From: Caproiciproducens galactitolivorans | GTDB lineage: Bacteria > Bacillota > Clostridia > Oscillospirales > Acutalibacteraceae | Direction of reading: 5' to 3' | Length of the DNA stretch: 64,000 bases | NCBI RefSeq assembly: GCF_004768785.1 | Contig: NZ_SRMQ01000001.1 | Coordinates: 62,001 to 126,000 of the forward strand | Shown: piece after piece, positions 26,771 through 35,886 of the stretch | How positions within the stretch are numbered: position 1 is the stretch's first letter | How the letters are laid out: the number at the start of each line of letters is the position of its first letter | Notes under the pieces: generated by a model | Databases searched by the model: none | The model's input: only the letters and a program-made list of their open reading frames with translations | Told to the model about the DNA's origin: nothing | Position numbers and translations under genes: made by a program

Positions 26771-28591
26771 ATGGACTCTAGAATCGACATTCGGAATGTG
26801 GCGATCATTGCGCACGTCGACCACGGGAAAACAACGCTGGTTGACCAGCTTTTAAAGCAAAGCGGTATATTTCGGGCCAACGAAAATGTTGTGGAGCGCG
26901 TGATGGATTCGAATGATCTGGAACGTGAACGCGGCATCACAATCCTCTCCAAGAATACAGCCGTTATGTATAACGGCGTTAAAATTAATATTGTCGACAC
27001 GCCCGGCCACGCCGATTTCGGCGGCGAGGTGGAACGGATCCTGATGATGGTTGACGGCGTTCTGCTGTTGGTCGACGCGTTTGAGGGATGCATGCCGCAG
27101 ACGCGGTTCGTATTGAAAAAAGCGCTTGGCCTTGGCAAAAGCCCTCTGGTTGTCGTAAACAAAATTGACCGCCCGGGTGCTAGGCCGGCTGAGGTGGTTG
27201 ATGAAGTCCTCGATTTGTTTATTGAGCTTGGCGCAAATGACGATCAGCTTGAATTCCCAGTAATCTATGCTTCCGGGCGCGACGGTTACGCTACAACGGA
27301 TCCCGAAGTTCCGGGTACCGATATGAAACCGCTTTTTGACGCGATTCTGGAGCACATCCCCGCGCCGAAGGGCGACCTCAACGGTCCGACGCAGATTCTG
27401 TTTTCCAATATCGATTACGATGATTATGTCGGAAGAATCGGTATCGGCCGCGTGGAACGCGGAGAGGTTCACAACGGGGATAACGTGGTTCTCTGCTGCC
27501 GGGACGGCGAGCAGAAAAATGCGAAGATTACGAAGCTGTATCAGTTTGAAGGCTTGAAGCGTGTGGAAGTGCAGGAGGCAAAATTAGGCGATCTGGTCGC
27601 TGTTTCCGGAATTCCGGGGCTGAATATCGGCGAAACCGCCTGTTCGCCCGATTGTGTCGATCCCCTTCCGTTTGTTAAGATTGATGAGCCGACTGTTTCC
27701 ATGCTGTTTATGGTAAACAACAGCCCGTTTGCGGGGCGGGAAGGAAAATATGTGACATCCCGCAATTTGCGCGACCGTTTGTTTAAAGAAGTGGAAACCA
27801 ACGTGGCAATGCGCGTGGAGGAAACCGATTCCCCCGATACCTTCAAGGTGTCCGGAAGAGGGGAACTGCACCTCTCCATCCTGATTGAGCAGATGCGCCG
27901 CCAGAACTATGAATTTCAGGTATCCGCCCCACAGGTTATCTATAAAACCATTGACGGGAAAAAATGTGAACCGATTGAGCTTCTTATGATAGAGGTTCCG
28001 GATAATTACGTGGGCGTGGTTATGGAAAAGCTTGGCACGCGCAGGGCGGAAATTGTGAATATGGGCACCCGCGATACCGGGATGAGCCATCTGGAATTCA
28101 AGATTCCGGCGCGCGGGCTTATGGGTTACCGGCAGGAATTCCTGACGGACACCAACGGCAACGGCATCATGAACAGCGTTTTCGATGGTTACGAACCCTA
28201 TAAAGGCGACATCCAGACGCGTCCGCAGGGCGCGCTGATTGCGCATGAGACCGGCGAATCCACCGGATACGGCCTGTTCTATGCACAGGATCGCGGCCGC
28301 ATGTTTATTGGGCCGGGCGTTGAGGTTTATGAAGGCATGATCGTGGGCGTAAGCCCGAAATCCGACGATATTGTTGTAAATGTCTGTAAGAAGAAGCATG
28401 TTACCAATACCCGGGCCGCCGGTTCGGATGAGGCGCTGAAGCTGACGCCTCATACCGTTTTAAGCCTGGAGCAATGTCTGGAATTTATTCGCGACGATGA
28501 GCTGGTTGAAGTGACGCCGAAAAGTATCCGCATGCGCAAGAAGATTCTGAGCAAAGAGCTGCGCATGAAGCAAGCCAGCAAGAAAAAATAA
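26771..28591 (+). CDS. typA: Ribosome-associated GTPase TypA/BipA
   Basis: 606 residues from ATG 26771; 33 extra bases of open frame upstream (ATG 26738) are not conserved in the family. G1 AHVDHGKTT, G2 in RERGITI, G3 DTPGHAD, G4 NKID, G5 SGRD, followed by EF-G-like domains III/V and the BipA-specific C-terminal domain ending in a Lys-rich tail. Acts on the ribosome in stress and assembly. GAGG about 11 bases before the start. Confidence 0.93.
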   Translation: MDSRIDIRNVAIIAHVDHGKTTLVDQLLKQSGIFRANENVVERVMDSNDLERERGITILSKNTAVMYNGVKINIVDTPGHADFGGEVERILMMVDGVLLLVDAFEGCMPQTRFVLKKALGLGKSPLVVVNKIDRPGARPAEVVDEVLDLFIELGANDDQLEFPVIYASGRDGYATTDPEVPGTDMKPLFDAILEHIPAPKGDLNGPTQILFSNIDYDDYVGRIGIGRVERGEVHNGDNVVLCCRDGEQKNAKITKLYQFEGLKRVEVQEAKLGDLVAVSGIPGLNIGETACSPDCVDPLPFVKIDEPTVSMLFMVNNSPFAGREGKYVTSRNLRDRLFKEVETNVAMRVEETDSPDTFKVSGRGELHLSILIEQMRRQNYEFQVSAPQVIYKTIDGKKCEPIELLMIEVPDNYVGVVMEKLGTRRAEIVNMGTRDTGMSHLEFKIPARGLMGYRQEFLTDTNGNGIMNSVFDGYEPYKGDIQTRPQGALIAHETGESTGYGLFYAQDRGRMFIGPGVEVYEGMIVGVSPKSDDIVVNVCKKKHVTNTRAAGSDEALKLTPHTVLSLEQCLEFIRDDELVEVTPKSIRMRKKILSKELRMKQASKKK

Positions 28592-28592
28592 A

Positions 28593-29471
28593 ATGTATAT
28601 TATACTTGATTTGGAATGGAATGGTACCTACAGCCGGAAATTGAAAGGCTTTATCAACGAAATCATCGAATTCGGCGCCGTGAAGGTTGATGAAAACCTA
28701 CAGATTGTAGATACCTTTGAATCCTTGGTGCGGCCTCAGGTTGGGAAGAAACTGAGCGGTAAAATAAAGACGCTGACCAGCATAACCAATGAAGAATTGC
28801 AGGACGGCCTTCAATTCATGCAGGTTACCAGCCGCTTTAAAAAATGGGCGGGTGACGCGATTTTTATGACATGGGGCACCTCCGATATCCTCGCCTTGAT
28901 TGAAAACTGCCGCTATTTCTGCGGAAATGAGCGCATACCTTTTCTAAAGCGGTATGTTAATTTACAGGAATACTGTGAAAAATTGCTGAATTACGACAAG
29001 ACCAAGCAGATGGGCTTGAGTACCGCAGCGCAGCTTTTAAACATTAACGAAGAAGGCTATGACCACCACCGCGCTTTGGGGGACAGCCTTTTGTCCCTCC
29101 AGTGCTTACGAAAGCTGTATGACCCCGAAACAATTAAACCGCTGATTCAGGACGCGACTGCGCAGGAGTTTTACGACAAGCTGCTGTTTAAAACGGTGAT
29201 CATCTGCGACTTAAACCATCCGCTGATCCGGCGGAACGACCTGCGCTTTACCTGCGATTTCTGCGGGCGGCGTGCGCACCGCACGGGCGACTGGCAGCTT
29301 AAAAATAAAAGCTACCGCGCGGAGTTTGTCTGCTGGCACTGCCATCACCGGTTTTACGGCCGGGTTCAGTTTAAACTGAAATATGAGGGCATGGTTGTAA
29401 AAAAAGGGATCCTTCCGGTTCCATCCGACAAGGATCAAAGAGAGGAGCAAAATCCTCAAGAGGAGAGCTGA
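28593..29471 (+). CDS. DEDDh exonuclease with C-terminal zinc finger
   Basis: 292 residues. Exonuclease motifs: Exo I ILDLEWNGT, Exo II TWGTSDILAL, Exo III DHHRALGDSLLSL (His and Asp), as in KapD/DnaQ-type 3'-5' exonucleases. The C-terminal 80 residues carry CDFCGRRAH and CWHCHH, a probable zinc ribbon. Substrate (RNA or DNA) unknown. Starts one base after the typA stop, so it is cotranscribed. Confidence 0.88.
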   Translation: MYIILDLEWNGTYSRKLKGFINEIIEFGAVKVDENLQIVDTFESLVRPQVGKKLSGKIKTLTSITNEELQDGLQFMQVTSRFKKWAGDAIFMTWGTSDILALIENCRYFCGNERIPFLKRYVNLQEYCEKLLNYDKTKQMGLSTAAQLLNINEEGYDHHRALGDSLLSLQCLRKLYDPETIKPLIQDATAQEFYDKLLFKTVIICDLNHPLIRRNDLRFTCDFCGRRAHRTGDWQLKNKSYRAEFVCWHCHHRFYGRVQFKLKYEGMVVKKGILPVPSDKDQREEQNPQEES

Positions 29472-29487
29472 CGGCTCTCCTTTTTTT
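29462..29487 (+). terminator. Terminator of typA-exonuclease unit
   Basis: GGAGAGC (29462-29468) with GCTCTCC (29474-29480) and T7; overlaps the stop codon. Confidence 0.9.
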
Positions 29488-29573
29488 GTGCCCTGGCGCT
29501 TGCTTCCGCTCGCGGCCTTCCTGCAGTATTATATATAAGTATAGCGGGGGAGGAAAGGGGAGCCGCTGCCCGT

Positions 29574-29602
29574 TTGCATTCCGGATTTCCCTATGCTACA
29601 AT
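29574..29602 (+). promoter_or_regulatory. Promoter of pgeF-radical SAM unit
   Basis: TTGCAT (29574-29579), 17-bp spacer, TACAAT (29597-29602). Confidence 0.65.
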
Positions 29603-29630
29603 CAAAAAATCATCAATTGTTGGAGGCATT

Positions 29631-30473
29631 ATGAATTACGACAGTAAAAATATGAAATTCTATGAAAAAGGGGGCGTTGCCTATCTTACGTTCCTGGAAT
29701 TTGAAAAATACGGCTTTGTAAGGCATGCCTTTTCTACCCGGATCGGCGGGGTCAGCAAAAAGGAATTTGCCTCGATGAATTTAAATTTCGGGCGGGGCGA
29801 CTCTGACGAGGATGTAACGGAGAATTTCCATCGCTTCTGTTCCGCTGCGGGATTTGATTATACCACGCTGGTAGCTTCCGCGCAGGATCACGGAACCTTT
29901 ATTCGCAGGGTGGGTGCCCGGAACCGGGGAACGGGTATCTGGAAACCCAAGGATATCCAAAGTGTGGACGGCTTGATCACGGATGAAGCAGATGTCACGC
30001 TGGTGACTTTCTATGCGGACTGCGTCCCGCTGTTTTTCCTTGACCCCGCAAGGCGTGCGATCGGATTGGCCCATGCGGGCTGGCGTGGTACGGTCGCCGG
30101 AATCGGTGCGAAAATGGTTAAAGCTATGGGGAGGGAATTTGGGAGCAGCCCCCGTGACCTTGTTGCCGCGGTCGGACCGTCCATCGGCCCCGAATGCTTT
30201 GAAGTGGACACGCCGGTTTATGAAGAATTTTCCAAACTAACAGAACTGAACCCGCAGGAATTTATCGTAAACAACGGGGGAGGAAAATATCATATCGATT
30301 TATGGGAGGCAAATCGGCGCATACTAATGCACGCCGGTATTCCTCAGGAGCAGATTTCGGTTGCGGGACTGTGTACGCGCTGCAACGCCCAATGGCTTTG
30401 GTCGCACCGCGCAACCGGCGGAAAACGCGGCGGGCTTGCCGCAATGATGTGCCTGACGGAGGGGAGAGCATGA
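29631..30473 (+). CDS. pgeF: Peptidoglycan editing factor PgeF (YfiH, laccase-domain)
   Basis: 280 residues from ATG 29631 (TGGAGG upstream); an upstream in-frame ATG at 29574 lies in the promoter. Family motifs: FSTRIGGVS, AQDHGTF, YADCVPLFFLDP, GLAHAGWRGT and a C-terminal CTRC. The His-Cys-His site binds zinc. Known members correct misincorporated Ser in UDP-MurNAc peptides; older annotations call it polyphenol oxidase. Overlaps the next gene by four bases. Confidence 0.92.
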   Translation: MNYDSKNMKFYEKGGVAYLTFLEFEKYGFVRHAFSTRIGGVSKKEFASMNLNFGRGDSDEDVTENFHRFCSAAGFDYTTLVASAQDHGTFIRRVGARNRGTGIWKPKDIQSVDGLITDEADVTLVTFYADCVPLFFLDPARRAIGLAHAGWRGTVAGIGAKMVKAMGREFGSSPRDLVAAVGPSIGPECFEVDTPVYEEFSKLTELNPQEFIVNNGGGKYHIDLWEANRRILMHAGIPQEQISVAGLCTRCNAQWLWSHRATGGKRGGLAAMMCLTEGRA

Positions 30474-31363
30474 CGATTCAGCACTGCACCCTTTGTCCGC
30501 GTGGCTGCGGTGCGCTTCGAACGGAAAACCAAGGCGCCGGCTTCTGCGGGATGGGCGCAAATCCGGTTGTCGCGCGCGCAGCGCTTCATTTTTGGGAAGA
30601 ACCTTGTATCAGCGGGAAGCGCGGCTCCGGCACGGTTTTCTTTACCGGCTGCTGTCTGAAGTGCGTTTTCTGCCAGAATTATCGGATCAGTACGGAAAAA
30701 GAAGTGGGGAAAATTATCAGCGCGCAGGAATTGGCGGACATATTTGACCGTCTTGCGGAACAGGGGGCGCACAATATTAATCTGGTGAATCCAACGCATT
30801 TTGTTCCGGCGATTTTAAAGGCACTTGCACTCCGGAAAACAAAGCTGCCGGTCGTTTATAATTCCGGCGGGTATGAAAATCCGGAAACGCTGAAAATGCT
30901 CGACGGGTGGATTGACATTTACCTGCCTGATTTTAAATATGCGGACAACCTGCTTGCGCAAAAATATTCCGGCGCGCCGAATTATGTAGAAAACGCGAAG
31001 GCCTCCGTGCTTGAAATGGCGCGCCAGACCGGTCCGGCCGCGTTTGACGCGGAAGGCATGATGACGCGTGGCACCATTGTGAGGCATCTCATTTTACCGG
31101 GGAATACGCGCAATTCCATCGCCGTCCTAGACTGGCTGGGGGAAAGCCTGCCCGCCGGCGTTCTGGTCAGCTTGATGGCGCAATATATTCCCTGCGGTAA
31201 AGCGGAGGATTTTCCCGAAATCAACCGCCGGATTACGGCACGGGAATACCATAAGGTACAGGAGCATCTGTTCCGACTGAATTTGGACGGTTTCGTTCAG
31301 GAAAGAAAATCGGCAAGCCGGGATTTTATCCCGCCGTTTAATTTAGAGGGAGTTTCCCCTTGA
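30470..31363 (+). CDS. Radical SAM protein, PflX/COG1313 type
   Basis: 297 residues from ATG 30470 (GGGGAGAG upstream), overlapping the pgeF stop as ATGA; a longer open frame from 30302 lies inside pgeF. An N-terminal Cys block (CTLCPRGCG, FCGMG) precedes the radical SAM motif in GCCLKCVFCQNY (CxxxCxxC). Then INLVNPTHFVPAILKAL and DIYLPDFKYADN, characteristic of COG1313 pyruvate-formate-lyase-activase-like proteins. The target is unknown. Confidence 0.88.
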   Translation: MTIQHCTLCPRGCGALRTENQGAGFCGMGANPVVARAALHFWEEPCISGKRGSGTVFFTGCCLKCVFCQNYRISTEKEVGKIISAQELADIFDRLAEQGAHNINLVNPTHFVPAILKALALRKTKLPVVYNSGGYENPETLKMLDGWIDIYLPDFKYADNLLAQKYSGAPNYVENAKASVLEMARQTGPAAFDAEGMMTRGTIVRHLILPGNTRNSIAVLDWLGESLPAGVLVSLMAQYIPCGKAEDFPEINRRITAREYHKVQEHLFRLNLDGFVQERKSASRDFIPPFNLEGVSP

Positions 31364-31388
31364 CAAATCCATTGTACCGCGATACACT
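31360..31388 (+). promoter_or_regulatory. Promoter of hemolysin III gene
   Basis: TTGACA (31360-31365), 17-bp spacer, TACACT (31383-31388); overlaps the end of the radical SAM gene. Confidence 0.7.
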
Positions 31389-31440
31389 ATTACCTAGTAT
31401 TAAATACTACATAATATAATATTTAAAAGATGGTGATATC

Positions 31441-32136
31441 ATGGTAGACAACAGTATAAACAAAATAAATAAAACGGCGTGGAGGGCGGTCCGGAGAAGC
31501 GAACTGGAACTGCCGGATTATACGGTGCTGGAGGAAATCCTCAATGCCGCAACGCACGGCGTGGGCGTGGGGCTTGCCATTGCCGGTTTGGTGGCGCTGC
31601 TGATGTACGGGCGGCATGATGCGCTGACGACAACGGCGGTGTCGATCTTCGGAGCGACCATGATTCTGTTGTATGCGGTTTCCACCCTGTATCATGCGCT
31701 CGGTATCTGCAACGGCAAAAAAATCTGCCGGATTCTCGACCATTGTACCATTTTCCTGTTGATTGCGGGTACCTATACGCCGATTTCCCTGTTGTGCTTC
31801 GGCGGGGCGACCGGATGGCTGATGTTTACCATTGTATGGACGGTGGCAATCATAGGGGTTGTTCTGAACGCGATCAATTTGAACCGTTTTAAAACATTTT
31901 CCATGGTTTGCTACATCGCGCTCGGCTGGTTTGTGATATTTTTCTTTCAGCCGCTGATGCAGAAGCTTGACTCCCGTTCCATTCTGTATTTGCTTCTGGG
32001 GGGCGTGCTTTATACGGTCGGTGCGGTCATATACGGCTTAGGCAAGAAGATGAAATATATGCATAGTGTGTGGCACCTTTTTGTCCTTGGCGGGTCGGTT
32101 TTTCATTATTTTGTCATTTATAATATTGCCGTCTAG
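31441..32136 (+). CDS. Hemolysin III / PAQR-family membrane protein
   Basis: 231 residues, seven helices. The conserved PAQR histidines/Asp are present: NAATHGVGVG, STLYHALG, ILDHCTIF and the C-terminal MHSVWHLFVLGGSVFH. Function in bacteria is unclear; roles in membrane fluidity have been proposed. RBS-like GGTGA precedes ATG 31441. Confidence 0.92.
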   Translation: MVDNSINKINKTAWRAVRRSELELPDYTVLEEILNAATHGVGVGLAIAGLVALLMYGRHDALTTTAVSIFGATMILLYAVSTLYHALGICNGKKICRILDHCTIFLLIAGTYTPISLLCFGGATGWLMFTIVWTVAIIGVVLNAINLNRFKTFSMVCYIALGWFVIFFFQPLMQKLDSRSILYLLLGGVLYTVGAVIYGLGKKMKYMHSVWHLFVLGGSVFHYFVIYNIAV

Positions 32137-32222
32137 AATTGTTTACAATTCATACGATCTTTTTTCTCCTCTTTGCGATATAATATGGTATAGGATGAAA
32201 GCAGCGTGAAGAGGTGGGAAAG

Positions 32223-33167
32223 TTGGATATCAAGAAAAGAGAACTGTCTTTTGATTCCTGTGTGGAGGATGAACGGATTTTTGTAAGGATTTTGGAGCCG
32301 GCGGAAAAGGCAAACGTCAAGGGCGTTTTGCAAATCGCGCACGGCATGTCGGAACACAGCCTGCTTTACGTTGAATTTGCAAAATATATGGCATCCAAGG
32401 GCTTTGCGGTTGCGGTAAACGACCATTTGGGGCACGGGAAATCTGTTTCTGCAGGAGGCTCCTACGGTTATTTCGGAAAAGGCGGCTTCCAGAATCTGGT
32501 CCAGGATATGCACAAGCTTTATACGCTCATCCACAGGGATTATCCCGAAGCGCCCTATATTCTCATGGGCCACAGCCTTGGCTCCCTTTTGGTCAGATCC
32601 TACTGTGCGCAGCACGGCAGCGAACTGGCCGGCGCGGTAATTATGGGGACGTGCGGGAGTGTGCCGAAATCCGCTATAAAAGTGCAGAAGATGATTTGCA
32701 ATACCGCCGTGAAAAAGAAGGGCGAAAAGGGACACGACGAGATATTCAAAAAGATGGCTTCGGTCAATAGCACCAGGAATTTTGCCCTGCTTTCCATTCC
32801 GGCGGACTGGATTTCGCGTGATGCGGACGAGGTGGAAAAATATATAAAGGATCCGCTCTGCGGTTTTGATTTTACCGTGTCCGGTTACCGGGATATTCTT
32901 CTTTTACAGGAGCGGGTAGCTTCCCCGAGCTGGTTTAAAAAGATGCCGCAAATCCCTATTTTGCTGATTTCCGGGGACAGCGACCCGGTGGGCGGGTTCG
33001 GAAAGGGCGTGCGTCAGGTTGCGCGGAAGCTGAAAAAGACCGGCCATGATGTGCGGCTGATTTTGTACCCCGGCGCAAAGCATTCAATCTTATGTGAAAT
33101 AAACCGGCAGGAAGTTTTTACGGATATTGAGAATTTTCTGGATGACATCCTTGCGGGGAATGCATAG
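32223..33167 (+). CDS. Alpha/beta hydrolase (monoacylglycerol lipase/lysophospholipase-like)
   Basis: 314 residues from TTG 32223 (AGAGGTGGG upstream; the GTG at 32214 lies in that site). Motifs: HGMSEHS oxyanion region, DHLGHGKS, nucleophile elbow GHSLGS, acidic residue in ISGDSDPVGGFG, and His in GAKHSILCE. Cytosolic serine hydrolase acting on lipid esters by family; the substrate is inferred. Confidence 0.88.
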   Translation: MDIKKRELSFDSCVEDERIFVRILEPAEKANVKGVLQIAHGMSEHSLLYVEFAKYMASKGFAVAVNDHLGHGKSVSAGGSYGYFGKGGFQNLVQDMHKLYTLIHRDYPEAPYILMGHSLGSLLVRSYCAQHGSELAGAVIMGTCGSVPKSAIKVQKMICNTAVKKKGEKGHDEIFKKMASVNSTRNFALLSIPADWISRDADEVEKYIKDPLCGFDFTVSGYRDILLLQERVASPSWFKKMPQIPILLISGDSDPVGGFGKGVRQVARKLKKTGHDVRLILYPGAKHSILCEINRQEVFTDIENFLDDILAGNA

Positions 33168-33168
33168 A

Positions 33169-33206
33169 AAAAGGACAGCGCGAAGTTTCTTCGGCGCTGT
33201 CCTTTT
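33169..33206 (+). terminator. Terminator of alpha/beta hydrolase gene
   Basis: AAAAGGACAGCGC and GCGCTGTCCTTTT with GAAG/CTTC at the loop base. Confidence 0.88.
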
Positions 33207-33282
33207 GTAATATCTTTCCGTTTGGTTCTATCGATTAAAACCGGATTATCTGGGTTATGTTAGGAACATTAACTTGAAAGGT

Positions 33283-35619
33283 CTACTTTGCTTTTTTCAT
33301 AATTACTTTTTCAATCATATGGTAATACAGAGCCATTAAACTGGTGGCTGCAAGCAGCAACGGAACGAGAATTAGCAGCATGGGTAAGGTTAAATTCACA
33401 AGGGAGAAAAACGGTTTAAAGAAGAGCATGGCAACCACAAAAATGCCCGTCATCAGCCAAAACAGAACGGCATGCTTGATATTAAACGGGATGCAGACCT
33501 TAAATAGGGTAAGCAGCCCGGTATAACCGGTGACGATTACTGCCATTGTGGAAATTTGCTCGTGGGAAAATTTCAAGCTGCACGCGATTAATACGAGGAA
33601 GAGTATATTTGTCGACATGGTTAGCGCGCCCGGCAGCGATTTCCGCATGACGTTGATCATAAAGCTTCCCTGTATGCGTTCCCGGTTCGGTTCCAAAGCA
33701 AGGATAAAGGATGGAATCCCAATGGTCACCGCATTGATCAGCGTGAATTGAATCGGTTGGAATGGATAACCGCAGTTTACAAAGATAAAAAGTACGGCAA
33801 TGATTGCGGAAAAAATCGCCTTGACAAGGAACAGGGAAGCGGAACGCTGTAAATTATTAATCGAACGCCTTCCTTCGTTTACAATCCGTGGCATGCTTGC
33901 AAAATCCGAATCCAACAGGACGACTTGCGACACCGTTTTCGAAGCGTCGCTTCCGGAGGCCATGGCGATACTGCAATCGCTTTCCTTTAAAGCGAGCACG
34001 TCGTTCACACCGTCGCCCGTCATGGCAACCGTATGCCCCTGTTCCTTCAAAACTTTGACAAGGTCCAGTTTTTGCTGGGGGGTTACGCGTCCGAACACAG
34101 TATATTTTTCCGCCGCGTCTTTTAAATCGTCCTTGGTCAATAGCAGGGAAGCGTCGATGACCTTGTCTGCGTTTTTCAATCCCGCCTTTTTTGCGATATT
34201 TGCAACGGTTACCGGGTTATCGCCGGAAATCACCTTAATGTCGACACCCTGGTCGGCAAAAAACGACAGGGTTCTTTTTGCGTTTTTCCGAATTTTATCG
34301 CTTAATAAAATCAGGGCAACAGGCTCGATGGTTGCCGGAAGCTCGCTGCCTTGGATCGGGTCTGGGGAATGGGCCAGAAGAAGGACGCGCTGCCCTAGAG
34401 CAGAATGCTCCTTTACAAGAGCGCTGATTTTCGAAAAATCGTCTTTTAGAATAAATTCCCCCGCGCCTAACAGATAGCTGCCCTCGCTGCGGAACGTGGC
34501 CCCGCTCCATTTGCGGGCGGATGAAAACGCAACTTTGTGCGTGTATTCCCAATCCGGCGTGGCAAGGCCGAGCCCCCTGATTGCGTTGGCTGTTGGGTTT
34601 TCATCGTTTAACGTGTTGATTAAGGCGGCGATGGCGTTTTCGATATCTACTTTTGTTCGATCGGAAAGCGAAAGGATTGCGTCCACCTGCATGATCCCTT
34701 CCGTGATCGTGCCTGTTTTGTCAAGGCAGAGCGTATCCACGCGCGCAAGCGTTTCAATCGAATATAACTCCTGCACCAGCGCCTTATGATACGCCAGGCG
34801 CATGACGCTGACGGCCAGCACGACACTAGTCAAAAGGACAAGCCCCTCCGGAATCATGCCGATCAAAGCGGCAACGGTGCCGACAACGGCGCGCTGAAAA
34901 GGTTCCCCGGACAGAAAATACTGCTTGTAAAATAGAAGGGTACCGATCGGGATGATGGAAAAACCAATATATTTTATGATTTTATTAATCCAGTTCATAA
35001 TTTCGGAGTTCGGCTTTTTTAAATATTTGGCGTTTTTCGTGATTTTTGACGCATAATTTTCCGCACCGATGTGTTCAACCCTTGCACAGCAGCTTCCGCT
35101 TGCAATGAAGCTTCCGCTTAAAAGGTGATCCCCGGCTTTTTTTAAGATAGGATCCTGCTCGCCGGTAATTAACGATTCGTTGACTTCGCATTCGCCGTCA
35201 ACGACCACGCAGTCCGCGCAAACCTGATTTCCGCTTGTCAGAATCAGGATGTCGTCCAATACCAGGTCCTCAACGGGGAGCTCCTGCTTTACCCCGCCCC
35301 GCATGACGCCGGCTTTCGGCGCCGCGATCAGCTTCAGCCGGTCGATTGTTTTTTTTGCCCGGATTTCCTGTATTGTTCCAATAAGGGTGTTGCAGATGAT
35401 AACACCCATAAACAACAGATTCTTGAAGGACCCTACCATAACGATTAAAGCGGCAAGCGCTACATTTAAAATATTAAATGGCGTAACAAGGTTATTTAAT
35501 ATAATCTGTCCGATCGATTTGGTTTTTATTTCATCTGTTCCGTTTACAAGACCCCGCTGTTGGCGGGATTCCACCTCCTCCTGCGTTAATCCTTTGGAGC
35601 AGCTTTCATCAAGTGTCAT
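33283..35619 (-). CDS. P-type cation ATPase, CtpE-like P2 group
   Basis: 778 residues. Actuator motif LITGEQDP (TGE), membrane motif IPEGLVLLTS in helix 4, phosphorylation site LDKTGTITEG, hinge MTGDGVNDVLALKESD, and six C-terminal helices. The PEGL motif and the short length resemble CtpE-like calcium ATPases rather than Mg or heavy-metal types (no N-terminal CxxC, no CPC). Calcium as substrate is an inference. Starts at ATG 35619. Transcribed alone. Confidence 0.85.
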   Translation of the reverse strand: MTLDESCSKGLTQEEVESRQQRGLVNGTDEIKTKSIGQIILNNLVTPFNILNVALAALIVMVGSFKNLLFMGVIICNTLIGTIQEIRAKKTIDRLKLIAAPKAGVMRGGVKQELPVEDLVLDDILILTSGNQVCADCVVVDGECEVNESLITGEQDPILKKAGDHLLSGSFIASGSCCARVEHIGAENYASKITKNAKYLKKPNSEIMNWINKIIKYIGFSIIPIGTLLFYKQYFLSGEPFQRAVVGTVAALIGMIPEGLVLLTSVVLAVSVMRLAYHKALVQELYSIETLARVDTLCLDKTGTITEGIMQVDAILSLSDRTKVDIENAIAALINTLNDENPTANAIRGLGLATPDWEYTHKVAFSSARKWSGATFRSEGSYLLGAGEFILKDDFSKISALVKEHSALGQRVLLLAHSPDPIQGSELPATIEPVALILLSDKIRKNAKRTLSFFADQGVDIKVISGDNPVTVANIAKKAGLKNADKVIDASLLLTKDDLKDAAEKYTVFGRVTPQQKLDLVKVLKEQGHTVAMTGDGVNDVLALKESDCSIAMASGSDASKTVSQVVLLDSDFASMPRIVNEGRRSINNLQRSASLFLVKAIFSAIIAVLFIFVNCGYPFQPIQFTLINAVTIGIPSFILALEPNRERIQGSFMINVMRKSLPGALTMSTNILFLVLIACSLKFSHEQISTMAVIVTGYTGLLTLFKVCIPFNIKHAVLFWLMTGIFVVAMLFFKPFFSLVNLTLPMLLILVPLLLAATSLMALYYHMIEKVIMKKAK

Positions 35620-35781
35620 GTATTTTGTCCCCTATTCATGTATGTTTCGCATTGAAATTCATTATACTATATACGACAAAGCAAAACGTAATTTGCAAAA
35701 AACTTTAAAGATTGATAACAATTTTCGTCAAAACACATAAATTATGAATCGTTAAAGTCGCATATTCAATCATAATTTATC

Positions 35782-35846
35782 TTGTTTCCAAAAAACGTTA
35801 TGGTATAATAAAAAAATGTGAAATGCTGAGTGGATTAAATTTCACA
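35782..35846 (+). promoter_or_regulatory. Promoter and leader inverted repeat of polymerase-like gene
   Basis: TTGTTT (35782-35787), 16 bp, TATAAT (35804-35809). Immediately downstream TGTGAAAT (35817-35824) and ATTTCACA (35839-35846) form an 8-bp perfect inverted repeat at the transcription start. Confidence 0.6.
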
Positions 35847-35886
35847 GATCGTAAAATGAGAAAAGGGGGTCTGAATCTTATCGAAT